Source: Anopheles merus (lineage: Eukaryota; Arthropoda; Insecta; Diptera; Culicidae). Taken from it: DNA of 64,000 nt. The stretch is taken from the NCBI RefSeq assembly GCF_017562075.2, contig NC_054082.1, positions 30,481,231 through 30,545,230 of the forward strand. The letters are read 5' to 3'. Positions 37,224-49,500 of the stretch are shown here, one piece after another (the stretch's first letter is position 1; every line of letters starts with the position of its first letter). Below the pieces are notes generated by a model. It was not told where the DNA came from and ran no database searches. It saw only the letters and a list, made by a program, of their open reading frames with translations. The position numbers were made by a program, and so were the translations under genes.

Positions 37224-40200
37224 GCGAAACCGTGCGACTCATGCTCCCTAATCAATCCTTCTGCCGAGGCAGGGCTGGTTGGTGTAGTGCGTGGATGCGA
37301 GCCCCCTCTCAGCTGGACCCACTGTTACGCGACGGCTAACACACCACCACAGTGGAGCTGGAGTGAAATATCATCCGACCGACATGATCAACGATCAATC
37401 AACTGCAACTGCCATATCTACTCCCTAATAGAGTTTTGTAGTACACGAAGCGCACCGAACTCTAACCTCAATCCGAACACTGTACCGAACACTTTCGCCA
37501 AAGAGCGACCACTGGTCGTGGCTTTGGTTGTTTTTTTTTTTTAAATATCTATTACTCTAAATGGTCAATTTTATGAGACAGTTTTGAAAAGGGGTTAAAT
37601 GTTCGTCAAAGCACCGCTGTAACGGTACAGTGTGTGTACATGTAATGCCAACCTTTCCAAGTGTCCTCCGGAGGAGGGTTTGTTCCAACAGCCCGCCTAA
37701 ATAGCTGTGGTAGCATTTAGTATGATTTTACTTCTGAGCCAAGATGATGGCCTAAACCAAGCAAGAATTAAGTATAATGGAACAGATTTATTCAATAGGA
37801 AGCAAACATTTCGATACGTCGCGGGTCCCGTGGTGGGCACTGGCTGGCTGGTTCCAGGAAAGGCCCCGACGCCCCCCCAGTAGCGAATGTCGTTGTGACC
37901 GGTTCACAAAGCAAAGCACTCAGCTCATTTACACACAGTAAACAATAGTTATAGTCAGCAGCAGCAGCAGCCAGCAATAGTGTTGGGACTGATCCAACAG
38001 TTTTAAGAGATTTTTGTACAACATTCACTAAGCCACATGCATTATTGGGCCGATCTTCGCACTTTGATAGATTGATAGGGTTCGGGTGTTAGACGATTCC
38101 TACACGTGCGTTACCCTTTACTCATCGTTACGTCCTCGGATGGGACTGTAAATTGTGTAGTAGCATTTGCCCTGAGCGGCATCACACATCTGTAAAGCAG
38201 CATCCAATATATACATAATCTTATGCCAATCTTTGTTGAAAGAATGCAAAACAAAAAACAAAACAGAATTAGCCAAGCTTTAGGTGTATTTTAGAGCATC
38301 AAAATGGTGTATCGATATATCAAACTGGAAACGATGGAGGAAAGGAAACACTAATTTAAGTACCGGAAGTAAAGGAATACTAACCATTCAAAGGCTCTCT
38401 TATATACACGCACGCATTCTCTCTCTCTCTATCTGTAAACTTTCTACTACAGTAGTGGAGTATGAGATATCCCACAGAAAGAATCACGCAAGACAGGATC
38501 AGTTCAGCAGTAGTTTAGCTCTCCTGAAAGCTCTCCAGATCTGCAGGCGTAGCACCGCTGTTTCCGTAACCTTCAAGCTGAAAGATTGTTCGTCTATGTT
38601 AGCCGTACTTAAACGTAATTAATGTGTCATATATTCTCATGTGTCAAGGTAGAGTCCTGTTTATGGACGACGATCAACCCAAAAGGCAAAGCAAAACGAG
38701 GGCAAGCACCGGCAGGCAGTTGTTTAAAAGCTCCCGCACACAAAAAAAACCTCGTGTAAATAATTCAATGCGAGAATGTTGAGCAAATTGTAGCAGAAGG
38801 TTAGTCGGGTTGAAATAAGGTTTGTGTTAGGAAGATCGGGTCGGCGGAATTTGAATGAGATTCAATATATTTCGATAAAAAGTTAGGGCAAATAATACTA
38901 AGCTAGCGCACAGAAACCATGTAAGTTATAGAGTAGATGTTTAGTAAACCGTGGGTACAGGGATGCGTTACAGTAATACCATCCGCATCGGTGCAGTGCA
39001 GTGTTGCAACGGGCAGCAGTTCTGTCTATTGTTATTGTTGAAGCTGTGTGTGAGTGTAAAAGCTTTCTATTTATTTATTTGCTCGTACTCGTACTTAAGC
39101 AAGAAAGTTTCGCTTCCACTGGAAAGTAAGGCCCGTCGCCCTCGTGTCACTTATCTGCGTTAGTGCATCCGTTTGCCGGCATCGTGTAATTTGGTTTACT
39201 AGCAGTTGTAAAGATACTATACTAAAAGGAGATATACTAGAGCATTTAATTGTCCACAGCACGGCAGTCTGTGTGCCAGTGTCGTGAGGCTGAGTATTAA
39301 AGCAAGCAAGCAAGCAAGCAAACAAACAAACATACACACAAAGATCCAGCAGCAGCTGCAGTGCAAATCAACAACAATAGTGAAAACGGAACAGATAAAT
39401 ACTACTACTACGCGTGTTAGGTGCTAGTGTAAGTGATTGTGGTTGAATCATCATTGTAAATATCCTTTCCAACAAAGAAGCTACGAGCAGTAGTAGTACT
39501 AGGTGGCGAGTGAGAGGCGTGCGCGAAAGGATGATACAGTGAGCGCGAGTAACCATTATCGAAGTAAATGAGTGTCGAACCTCGTCGTTAACCGCTCCGC
39601 AGGCGAGTGTGTGAGTAGTTCCAAACACGCTAGAGATAATAAATGTGGTACAATTACCGTACTGTGTAGTTCGCGTGCTCCGCTGAGCAACGTTTAACAG
39701 CCATCCGAAAAACGCAGCAGCCCAGTACATTAGACGTGACACTTTACTCGGTTTCTCATCAGCTGATGGGAATCGCTTGAGGAGGGTACGGTGTCATTTG
39801 AAGCAGCATTCTTGCTAAACGATTGTCTAATAGCAGCAGGTCTCAGTGATTCACCAGCATTTTCCACGCACCAACGACCTTCGCGTCCGTGTGCAAGCCG
39901 AGTGTCGCTTTCGAATTCAATTTCTCACCACCGGGCAACGTGGGACAACAACAATTGGCGGTAAGTGAATGTGGAAGCGAATGCACAGGCTCTAAGAGCA
40001 CGGTGTTTTGCAGCAGAGACTTAAGTCCGAAAGTTAAGACACAAGCACACACAAAAGAACCCCTCCAAGCAACAAGAACGGGGAAGTTAATTGTATGTTA
40101 ATTGATGCGGCCTGCTCGGTCACGATTTCTATGTTCCGGAGCGTGGTAAAACAAAAAAAGAAAAAAAGAATGCCCGATCGGAGGATACCCTTAGCTGGAG

Positions 40201-40850
40201 AGACGCGGTCACTACGAAATGATCACCACCAGCGACACGGTTGACACTTCTGTGTTGTGCCGTGGTGCCGCGTGCCGCCGAAGTGGGATCTCCTGCTCGA
40301 TCGGGCCACTCGTGCTCGATGCTCGTTTGGGAACTGACGTAGAACTGGAACGATACCGGCTGGGAATGCGTTGGCCCAGAATCGAATGCACTGCAACAGG
40401 TTGGGTGCTGCCGGTGAAGGTTACGGCTAAATTCCTGAACCGAGCCCTGGCCCAGCAGGATACAATCGAGCTGAAAACGAACCAAACGCGATCACTAGAA
40501 CGCACCCATCCGATCCATCGTGGAGGTCACCACCGGCTGGAAGCTAACCACCGGGGCGAACTTTTGCTAGATAAACGGGTGAGGTAAAGTCGAACCACTC
40601 AGCGACTACTTCACACACACACAGGGCAGTGAGACCCAGATATTGAATTGGATCGACATTTGACGAGGGGGCGACCAACCGTTTCCTGCTCATGTTATCC
40701 ACTCTGTAGCGTTCTGTCCGCCAAAACCACGGGACAGGTGCCGGTAGACTATAATTCTTCAATTACGCTTCCAATTGCTGATAGGTTTCTGTCTGCCCGC
40801 CGGCTGTCCTTACGATTCAGCACAACACAGTCGCGCGAATAAAATGTAAA
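37224..40850 (+). terminator. Probable long 3' UTR of gene B with alternative poly(A) signals
   Basis: No coding exon is visible. AATAAA hexamers occur at 39638-39643 and 40838-40843 in sense orientation. Two copies of TGTAAATA, the Pumilio-type RNA element, are at 38755-38762 and 39455-39462. The even composition without mobile elements is compatible with a long 3' UTR, but part may be intergenic. A shorter form ending near 37550-37800 is possible, although no canonical hexamer was seen there. Confidence 0.35.
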
Positions 40851-41642
40851 AAATGATCGATTAATGTTCTTGCTCTTTTTCGTCGTTGTATTTAGTTGTT
40901 ATTCTTAGCAAGCTCGTCACATCTATAATTCAAATGTAAACGTTAATGCTCAGTAGGAAGTGTTACCCGAAACCCACATCTGGGTTTGAACATTGGCACC
41001 TTGTTCGTGTCGGATGTCGTATGGTGCTGAGCTGTGGTGGTTCAGGACAGTAAAATGACACTCCAAAGCTACCACTGCTCGCATGGGGAGATACAACACT
41101 TGCAGTTCGAAATGCTCCTCCAGCAATGTTCGGACAGACGAAAATGAATGGCTTTACGCTCAAGGATATGTTCTGGTTTCCACCACGCCAGGCTCTATCC
41201 CGAACCGTTTCTCCTGGTGGCGCAGTGGCACGTGTGGGTAATTTAATAAGCCATTCCTTTCGGTCGACGGCTGGAACGACGCGATTGAAGTTATCAATCA
41301 AAGGAAATCACACAAACAGCTCAAACAAAGAGCTGTAAAGTTGTTGTTTTGGCTAATCTGTTATTGTTTTAGATTCGAACATGAAATTCGCTTAAAGGCG
41401 TTCCTTTTTTTATGGGGAAATCATGATGTTGGGATTCGGAGACAAGACAATTTAAATGTTTTGTTTTGGCCCAAATGTTGTTTTTATTTTTTCCCACGCA
41501 TTTTAGCTAATACTTGCCCAGCGCAGAGATTAGCAAAGTGTTTTGATTATTTTTTGTAGTTTATCTGCAACTGAAACATTTTTGGAACACTAATATATCT
41601 CAATATCGATCTCTCGGCCTGTAAATTAATGATTTTGCGAGA

Positions 41643-41664
41643 CCTAAATCTTTGAAGATTTAGG
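41643..41664. repeat. Small perfect hairpin (9-bp stem, TTGA loop)
   Basis: CCTAAATCT at 41643-41651 pairs exactly with AGATTTAGG at 41656-41664 around TTGA. It lies in AT-rich spacer without a recognised flanking element; function is unknown. Confidence 0.55.
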
Positions 41665-42988
41665 GACGAACTTCTTTTATTTAATTCATTAGTATGTATT
41701 CATTCTGTTTTTTCGAGACCTTTTTTTGGTAAAGTAACAATCCAACAACTTGATTAAGGACTCCCAAAGTCTTCCAAGGCAAGCGACTATCGAGCCTGAA
41801 CAATAAGATCCTGTAGCTTCTAAAATATGTATTCCCTACCAATGTGTTAATCGACACGCATTATACAACGACTATAAGCATCAACTTAAGCAAACGCTTC
41901 AGCTCAGTTTTTTGCAAAACAAACCGTAAAGTAAAGGCACGCTTCACCCAGCGTCACGCAGAAAACAGCTGGATCAACTGCTCATCACTACCTACACTAC
42001 CTGTAGGTGACGATGTAACACTTTACACCTGCCGGTTTGGCAGCCACGCCATGGCTTGCTTGCGTTGACATTTGATTAGCACCACGATCGCTCTAAATTT
42101 GTTCATCGTGCACGATTGTCTCGATAGGCCGTTTTTGCAATCACCAACTACAGTGAGTTCGCAGTAGACATTGTAAGCTGGCTTCATACTGAACTGCTCC
42201 AGACTGCTTCCGACACAACCGCCTAGCGACCGTTTACGGTTTGTATAGGGAGGTAGCTTATTTTTACACAAAAAAAAATAGTAACAATAATAAGACCGAC
42301 ACAGTCATTGTTTTATAAAGAAAAAGGAAACATGCCTGTACCGCCGGAGGGAAAACAGCAAGCAATAAAACGCTACTAATCGTTCCTGCCATGTAACGAA
42401 CAAGGGTGACAAAGCAGCAGCAGCAAGTGTGAAGTGAAACAGAAAACAATCAACCATTTTAAGCGTTTCACCCCGTGCAGTCAGTCGCCGGTGGTGGTGC
42501 GCGTTCTGTTTGTAAAGGTGCATGTAAGGCTCCCTTCCTCCAAACCCATTCCCCCGTCTGACCCTTCCACCTTCTGGAGAATAGTTGATAGATTGCCGGT
42601 GGTAAATGGTCCGCCCTCCCCCGGGTGCTGTATCGTGCCCGATGGTTTGGTGGTTCGCTGGTCACCTTATTACCCCTAATCGTCGCGTTCGCTTTGATCG
42701 GTCATTCTAAACAACTGCCGCGGTGCGCCACGACGCCCCGAACCACCGAACGATCGGTAACCCATCGGCCGAAAATGGGAGCTTACTTCTCCGCCGGGTT
42801 TCCGGTCGCCTTCAGGCACCGATCAACCGGCAAACGGTCGGCGGGCGCATATGATAGTGGTGGAATGTCAACGATGCCGACGCTAGATCGTAACACTTGA
42901 CGCGAGTAGAGAAAAGCGCACACACGCGAAACGGTGTGTGCCGGCTGGGCTGTCGCTTTGTACGTGTACGCGGGTACAGATCGCTGAA

Positions 42989-43012
42989 CGTCGTCGTCGT
43001 CGTCGTCGTCGT
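42989..43012. repeat. (CGT)8 trinucleotide tract
   Basis: Eight perfect CGT units, about 50 bases upstream of the start site proposed for gene C. Probably a polymorphic microsatellite; a promoter role is possible but untested. Confidence 0.95.
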
Positions 43013-43025
43013 CAGCCCACGATAG

Positions 43026-43094
43026 TCTATTTAACTTTGCGTCCATGCGCACGATCCGCTCAGTGTTTAGTAACGCTTCCTGCGAGCTAGAACT
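43026..43094 (+). promoter_or_regulatory. Candidate core promoter of gene C
   Basis: TATTTAA at 43028-43034 lies about 33 bases before an exact arthropod initiator TCAGT at 43060-43064 (A of the initiator at 43062). AGAACT at +28 to +33 (43089-43094) matches five of six positions of the downstream promoter element. The predicted 5' UTR of about 370 bases would lead without splicing to the ATG at 43433. The three elements at the right spacing support this more than the other promoter candidates in the window. Confidence 0.5.
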
Positions 43095-43338
43095 CGCCCG
43101 TCGACTGGTGAACGCGTGCGCGGTGCTCCAACGGACACGATCGAAAACAGCTTTTGCAGCTTTGGTTTGGTTTTTTTCGAAGCTTAATGTTTAAGTGTTG
43201 GTGAGGCGACCGGTACAGTAGCGCTTGGCGGTAGTGTTCTCTGTTTCCGTACAAGTGGGTAAGAGGCAGCACTTCATTTTAAAGCAGTTGCCAAAAACGT
43301 TACCCCGTGTTTGTTTACAATCCCACGTGTGTGTGTGT

Positions 43339-43548
43339 ATGTGTCAATGTAACAAATTTTGCTCGGTGAAGAAAAAACAACCACAGCCTACTGCGTGCGT
43401 GTTTACATGCGCCGATTGTGTGAGGGTGCAAAATGATGAAGCGACACTATTACGTGCAGAAAATGAACAGCCAGGAACGGTTGGCCCACGAATCGGCCGG
43501 CACGGATACGGCCGGCAGCTACACGGTCACGGTGCCGTCACGGGTTGA
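43339..43548 (+). other. Upstream AUG frame overlapping the start of gene C
   Basis: If the leader is unspliced, an ATG at 43339 opens a 69-codon frame ending at 43546-43548, about 115 bases inside the coding region of gene C and in another frame. Its context is poor (T at -3), while the ATG at 43433 has A at -3. Leaky scanning could let ribosomes reach the main start with reduced output. A shorter five-codon frame begins near 43188. The peptide itself is not expected to be functional. Confidence 0.35.
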
Positions 43549-46500
43549 GGTGCCACCGACCGGGCCCACTACCTTTACCTCCGTTCTGCAGCTGCCACCG
43601 AAAGCGTCCACCGTTGACTTTGGCACGGTTAACATTTACCAACAGCCGGACCGAGCGGATAGCAAGGGTGGCCGGATGGCGTCGGCGGCGGCAGCGTCGA
43701 ATAGTGCACCCGGTGGCAAGGGGCACGATCCGTCCTTGGACGATAAGAGCGATAACAGCAGCAATCTGAGCGCGACGGCCAACGACGAGGACAGCGATAT
43801 CATATCCGAGTACATCGGGCATTACGGCCGGTGGCAGTTCGGGTGGACGTTCCTGCTGTGCCTGTTCCAGATACCGACGACGTTTCACATCTTCTGTCTG
43901 GTGTTTCAGGTGAGTGAAGATAGGGCGAAGGACATTGGCTTTCGAGTGCTTAGTTTCAGATAAGAGATAAACCCGGTGCGTTTAATAGTTTGTATCTGTA
44001 TCAAATCATTTGTTTACGGTCCAGACAACGAGATTATGCTAAATGATGATAATTTGAATATGTTTTATCGGGGAAAATATTATTGTATTTCCTACATAAT
44101 TTTGATGGTTATGTCTAGTAGACATTGTCTACCTTGTTGGTTACTTTTTGGTACACTTGGTTCTAGAGTTTCGCGGTTAATGCGCTCCGGAAACTTTAGC
44201 ATAACTCAAATATCCAAATTAATCGAATGTAGTGGTTTTCGAATAAAATATATTTTATTCATAAATGATTTTTATTAGGATTAATGTTTCATCAATTAAA
44301 AAGATTTTTGCTAAAAAAACATTTTAAACAAATTGTCCAGTTAAAAGACATTTATTTTAACATTTTGAATTGTATGCAGCAGATGGGAACAATTTGTTCT
44401 AAATATTATAAAATTTTAAATAATCAAGAACAGTGCAATTTGAGAGCAGACGGCAGTATTTGATCACTGATATGTAATTATCAGTTCCAGAAGACCTAAA
44501 ACTTGACTGCCATGCCCAATTTCTTCATTTATTTGTTAATAATAATAAGCTCAGAGTTGTCAAGAAAATTAAAGTGCTGCAAACGACCATTTTCGTTAAA
44601 ATTGTTATTGATAAGTGGTTCTGTGTTACTAAACTGCGTTGATTTTCGTTAATGTAATTAGGTAGATCTTTTAAATATACAAATATATTTCTGCTGAATT
44701 TTTAGACTCCTCATGGTTGTTTGAAATTTCCAATAACCTGTAAAATTTTGAGGTAATTATTGTGACTCCATCTATGAATTTAATGATCATGCTTTAATAA
44801 GTTTTCTACGTATGTGATTTGTAAACCAGATCAATATTTATGATCTGGATCATTCCGTTAAACTGCTGCGTAAAAATCACAATCAAACAACTGCCATCTG
44901 TAAAGCTTTCCTGCTTTCCCATCTACCACAGCTGCGGACAGGTGGATGCCCTTCAGCAAAGGGATTTGTATTGTTTTGTGAAGGCAAACAAATGCACCAG
45001 CCTGAGCTCGCTTGCCCAAACCTAGGGCACTTTGAATGTCAGCGGAACCGCGGCATCAGACCACCAGTTTATAGATGGGTTTAATCTTGGAGCCACGTAC
45101 GTGGAACGACGTCTTCTACGACCCGCTGCTTGAATGTTAATCATAAGCCATATAAAACCAAGCGCCAGTCCGCCCGTATCCAAACAAACAAACGATAGCG
45201 AGTTGATGCATTACGCCAGCGTGATAGGAATGTATCATTGATTTTACATCATAAACCGGGGACATTACTTCATACCTTTTCCTACGATAGTTCTGCGTGC
45301 GTGCGTACGTAATTGGGGCTTAAAGAACGGCGCTTCATGTGACACTCAATTCCAATATCGTCTGCGTAAGAAGCAGCAGCAGCAGCAGCAGTAGCAGCAG
45401 GAGCCGTACTGCGTATCCTTTCTGCACACTGGAACGCTAGGCCAAGAAAACGGCAGGAGAGCTAGTGTGCCTTCCCGGTAACTTCTTCAATAGGGTGCGC
45501 ATTAGGCGAGCGGTTGATTGAATACGGAAGAAGAGGAACGCGTGTATCAAGTTTACTCCGGCCCGGTCGACCATCGGCGATGAAACGCCGCCTTGATTGA
45601 AAGAATCCAAAGGGCCCTGATTTCGCGATTCACTTCCTGCGATACCGAGCCGCGCTCTGCTCGCTCGACCGAGTTTCCTCGCGTGCCGTGCACCGTCTTC
45701 CCGGTGGCGCTGGGCTCAAATGTTCGCCGCTCGGATTACCTGCAAATTGCCACTTGAGTGTGCACAGTTTTTCTGCGTTTTTTTCCTCCCTCTCTCTCTC
45801 TCTCTCCACACCACGGTAATACGATAAGCCCAGGGGCTCGCGCCAACCTTCTTGTCGGCAGTGGAGTTTATTGGATAAGAGACTTCTTGTGCAGTGCGCT
45901 TTGGTGCAGTTGGTGCTTTGTGTAATCGATCAGATAATGCTAAATTGAATTTGCAATCGACTCAATAACCAATATCGACTGCCTAATGAACTATGACGAC
46001 TGTCGGTAGCTTGGGGCAGTAAGTAGTATGTTTAGTGCCGGATTCTTAACGAAAGCTCCATTCAAGTCGAGCATTGGGCGCTGATCGTTCAAAGCTCAGC
46101 TTTGGGATTGAGCTCCAGTCCAGCAGCACCTTTCACTTTCAATCTATGAGCGCCTCCACATGCGTGTAACCTTGGTTCCGGTGGGGAAAGAGTACCCCGA
46201 AACCCCAAACATTGTGACAAAACCCAAACCAAAGAAACCTGTTCTCTTAGTTTGGCACATTTTTTTTTTTTTTGGGTTAGAGCGTTCAAAGAACATCCAA
46301 CATCCTAAAGACGGTTACCGCGTCCCCGTACGCTAGGTCATTGTCACGCGTGCTCGGTGGGAACTGGCAATTGGCAAGCATCGAGGGACGACCGCTAGGA
46401 AGTGGGCGAAATGTTAGCTTCCTCTTATGCTCAGCTCAGCTCGCGGTAGTGAAAGGGTAAGATGCATGAGAGTGGTCGAAAGATTTGTGTGATGGGTGTC

Positions 46501-49500
46501 GCAAAACGTAGCGTAGCGAATTGTGTTTTACGACCCAAAGTTTGGTCTAATGATAATCGTGTCAAGGTTACACAGCACCCTTGAGATTAACCAAACCCTC
46601 TAACGCTCACATTCGACACTTTCTGCATCCTTTATGGTCCGCTATTAGGGGGCTTTGGTGGTCTTTGGGTCAGGTCACGATGAGAGCTTTTTGAGGTACT
46701 GTCATTGCCGTCGTTAGCAGCTTTAATCTAGTAGCCAATGGATGGCGCTCAGTGTCCATCGGTCAGGCTTACATTTTGATTATCGATTTTAAGTTAACTC
46801 TCCCTCTTCTACCCCACAATTGGAAAACAGGTGGTAATAAATGGCAGCAACATAAATCAGTTTAAAGGTCTGTTTTACATGCATTCCGTGATGCATTAAC
46901 AAATGTGTTACGCGAAGGCGTTTGGAACACACCAAACATATGCCCGTGATTAAACAAACCGTTTTGCGTCGCTTACCACCCCGCTTACCGTTGTCGTTGG
47001 CATGGTGGCGAAGTAAAAGAGACACACACACATACACACATACACCCGCTAACAGCGTTAGGGCGAGTTGGCAAGAATAAATTAATGTCTAATGGCTAAT
47101 GTTTCACCACCAACGGGAAACCTTGAGCGCTTGGGCGGCAACGAGAAAGCAGAGAAACCAGTCGTTTCCGATCAACCATAAAACGGTCGTCCATCATCTA
47201 TTCAGCAACCAGCAACCACCGCCGCCCAAGTCAGTCCATTGACTTTGCAACATAATTCGACGGTGTTCGCGGGGTGGTTTTTTTTTTACTGTCCCTCTCC
47301 GTTGTGTGTTTTCGTTCCATTGATGGTTGATGCATATTGGTGCATCCATGGTCTTTTGGGGTTGTTTGGACCGATGTTTGGCACCACACCACAAACCACA
47401 CACAAATCTTTAGCGTTACCAATGGGTGCCAAAATCGATTAACTTTCGTCGTAAAATTGCTCAGTTCATTTGGTGTCCGGCTCGTTTTGTTAGATTGATT
47501 AAATGTGTTGCAGCGGTAGAGAAAAAAACGACCCAAAAGGTAACGCAACGATGTAAATTGGATAAATGTACAAAAATTGTGAATTAAATTTTACCACGCA
47601 GCATCTCAGCTGGAGTGCATTCCAATGCAGCTGCAGATTAATTGCTTATTTATTCAATGCCGCTCCATTGACAGGTCATCTATTTATTCATAGCGAACCA
47701 TGTGGTATGTGTGCTGCTCCATATTAGAGTCGCAACGCGTTTACTTTCCTTTTCGATTGCCATTCTTACTGGCGATTTAGACTCAGAACAGCCTCCGGAC
47801 ACAAATGCAATGCGGAGGCGTAAAAACGAGCGTTTTTAAATTACAGTTTCGAGCTATGATTGAGATTTCCGACGCTTCTTGGTTGCGCCGAGGTAGTGCC
47901 GTAGACGGATGACGCAAACGATCCTGTTCGTTACATTTGACATTGTAGAGGTAGTGATTTGAATTTGAATTTGTTACGTTGGCGCCATCTATCACTACTT
48001 TTTCTACCTTTTTTCTATCCAACAAAAGAGTAAAATCACTTATGAAAGTTGATTGATTTTTGTTCCTTTATTCTCCACACTGCAGGTAAACGCATGGTTT
48101 ACATCCCCCCCCCCCCTTTTTTCAAGTCGACTTTATCCATCGACTTTCCGCACCGCTAACAAATGCATTATTTATACGCCTTGTTATAAATTTGTTCTAC
48201 CACAGCTCTTTCAACGTCGCTCCGCCATCGAGACAATGCCGGAAGAGCTATGAGGCACGCGCCCGATCATGATGTGCATATTGTTTTTTTTATGCGTTCA
48301 CTGATAAATTGTTTGCACCGAAAAAACGTGCTAAAAAATAACACAAACTAGACGGAACATTGCATTCGTCATCCCGTGTCTGTTGCCATTTGATTGGGAG
48401 GCACGCGCCACAGGCAACAAAGCAGACCGGAGAATGGGAGCACAGAATTTAATATTACACTTTTTTCTTCTCCATTTTTATTTAAAAAAAATGTTTTCGT
48501 TCCTTTACCACTTTGCCCATTTGAACGATGAAAAGCAAAGCTGTCAAGGTTGAGTGAAAATCCGATCAACCGATCGTTCCCGTGGCGATCTCTCCCCAGT
48601 TTGCCCTCTGCATCCATTCGTTTATGGTGTTTGTTTGTTTTTTAGCTGGAGGTTTTTTTTGTAATCTTAAAGACTGAACTACATATTTTATCCGTTCGCC
48701 AAACCACCGAACGACCTAGACCTTGACTCGTGATATGCAGGTTCGTCGCGTTCATCGTGCTGGCGGGCGACGACGTTTGGGTGAGCGAACTCTTTCCTCC
48801 ATCGTTCTTAGCAACCGCACGCTGGGAACGTGGGCTGCTGTGCCTTTACTACTACAACTACCGCGTGTATCAACACGCTTTAAACGGGAACAGGAAGGAT
48901 CATTACCGGTTGGAAAAGATTGATATATTCTTATCTTAGTGAATTGGTTTTGATTGATTTTTATAATAATGTTCATGATCATTTTCTTCCTATGTAAATT
49001 ATTTTTTTTTATCTTTTAACATAAATTATCAAATTTCCTATGCTGTGCATAGCATATGAAATATTAGTTTTTAATGCATTAAATGTATGTATACACTAAC
49101 AATTATTTATTAAATATAAATTAGCCATAAACAAACATCCAAGTGACACACCAAAAACCGCGTCTCACCGATTTGTGTATCCCATTCAGGCAAGATCTAG
49201 ATCAAATTTATGTTCCAATAAAAACAAACCGATCTGACAACGTAAATAACAAAAATATGAACAACACAACAATAATAACTGGCCGCGTGCCGTTCGTCGC
49301 TTTGCGGGATTTCCTTTCGCCATCAGTTCCGATTTGGCGAAACGGAGTCAGTCGAACGGGCTTCCTGCATCCTTCGGTAGCTGCTATACTACGCTGAACC
49401 GGTTGACCTTACCGCTCGCACTTCACCGGCCGCGCGCGCGAATTCTAGCGTTACCCAGCCTCGACCAAAGCCAACGACGCACTTGTGCGTCACCATCTCG

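Larger units (their letters stand above)
40851..43025. other. Spacer between genes B and C
   Basis: About 2.2 kb without a recognisable gene. A perfect 9-bp stem with a 4-base loop lies at 41643-41664, and a CGT trinucleotide tract at 42989-43012 just before the promoter candidate of gene C. The right half (from about 42450) is GC-richer and may contain upstream regulatory sequence of gene C. Confidence 0.5.

Noticed and set aside
48741..48938. Hydrophobic frame after a CAG (FVAFIVLAG) resembling a transporter helix
   Set aside because: The similarity to the helix after the MFS loop is only a few residues, and it lacks the expected G-x-x-W/Y-R context and the right phase for gene C. A decayed exon is possible but unsupported.
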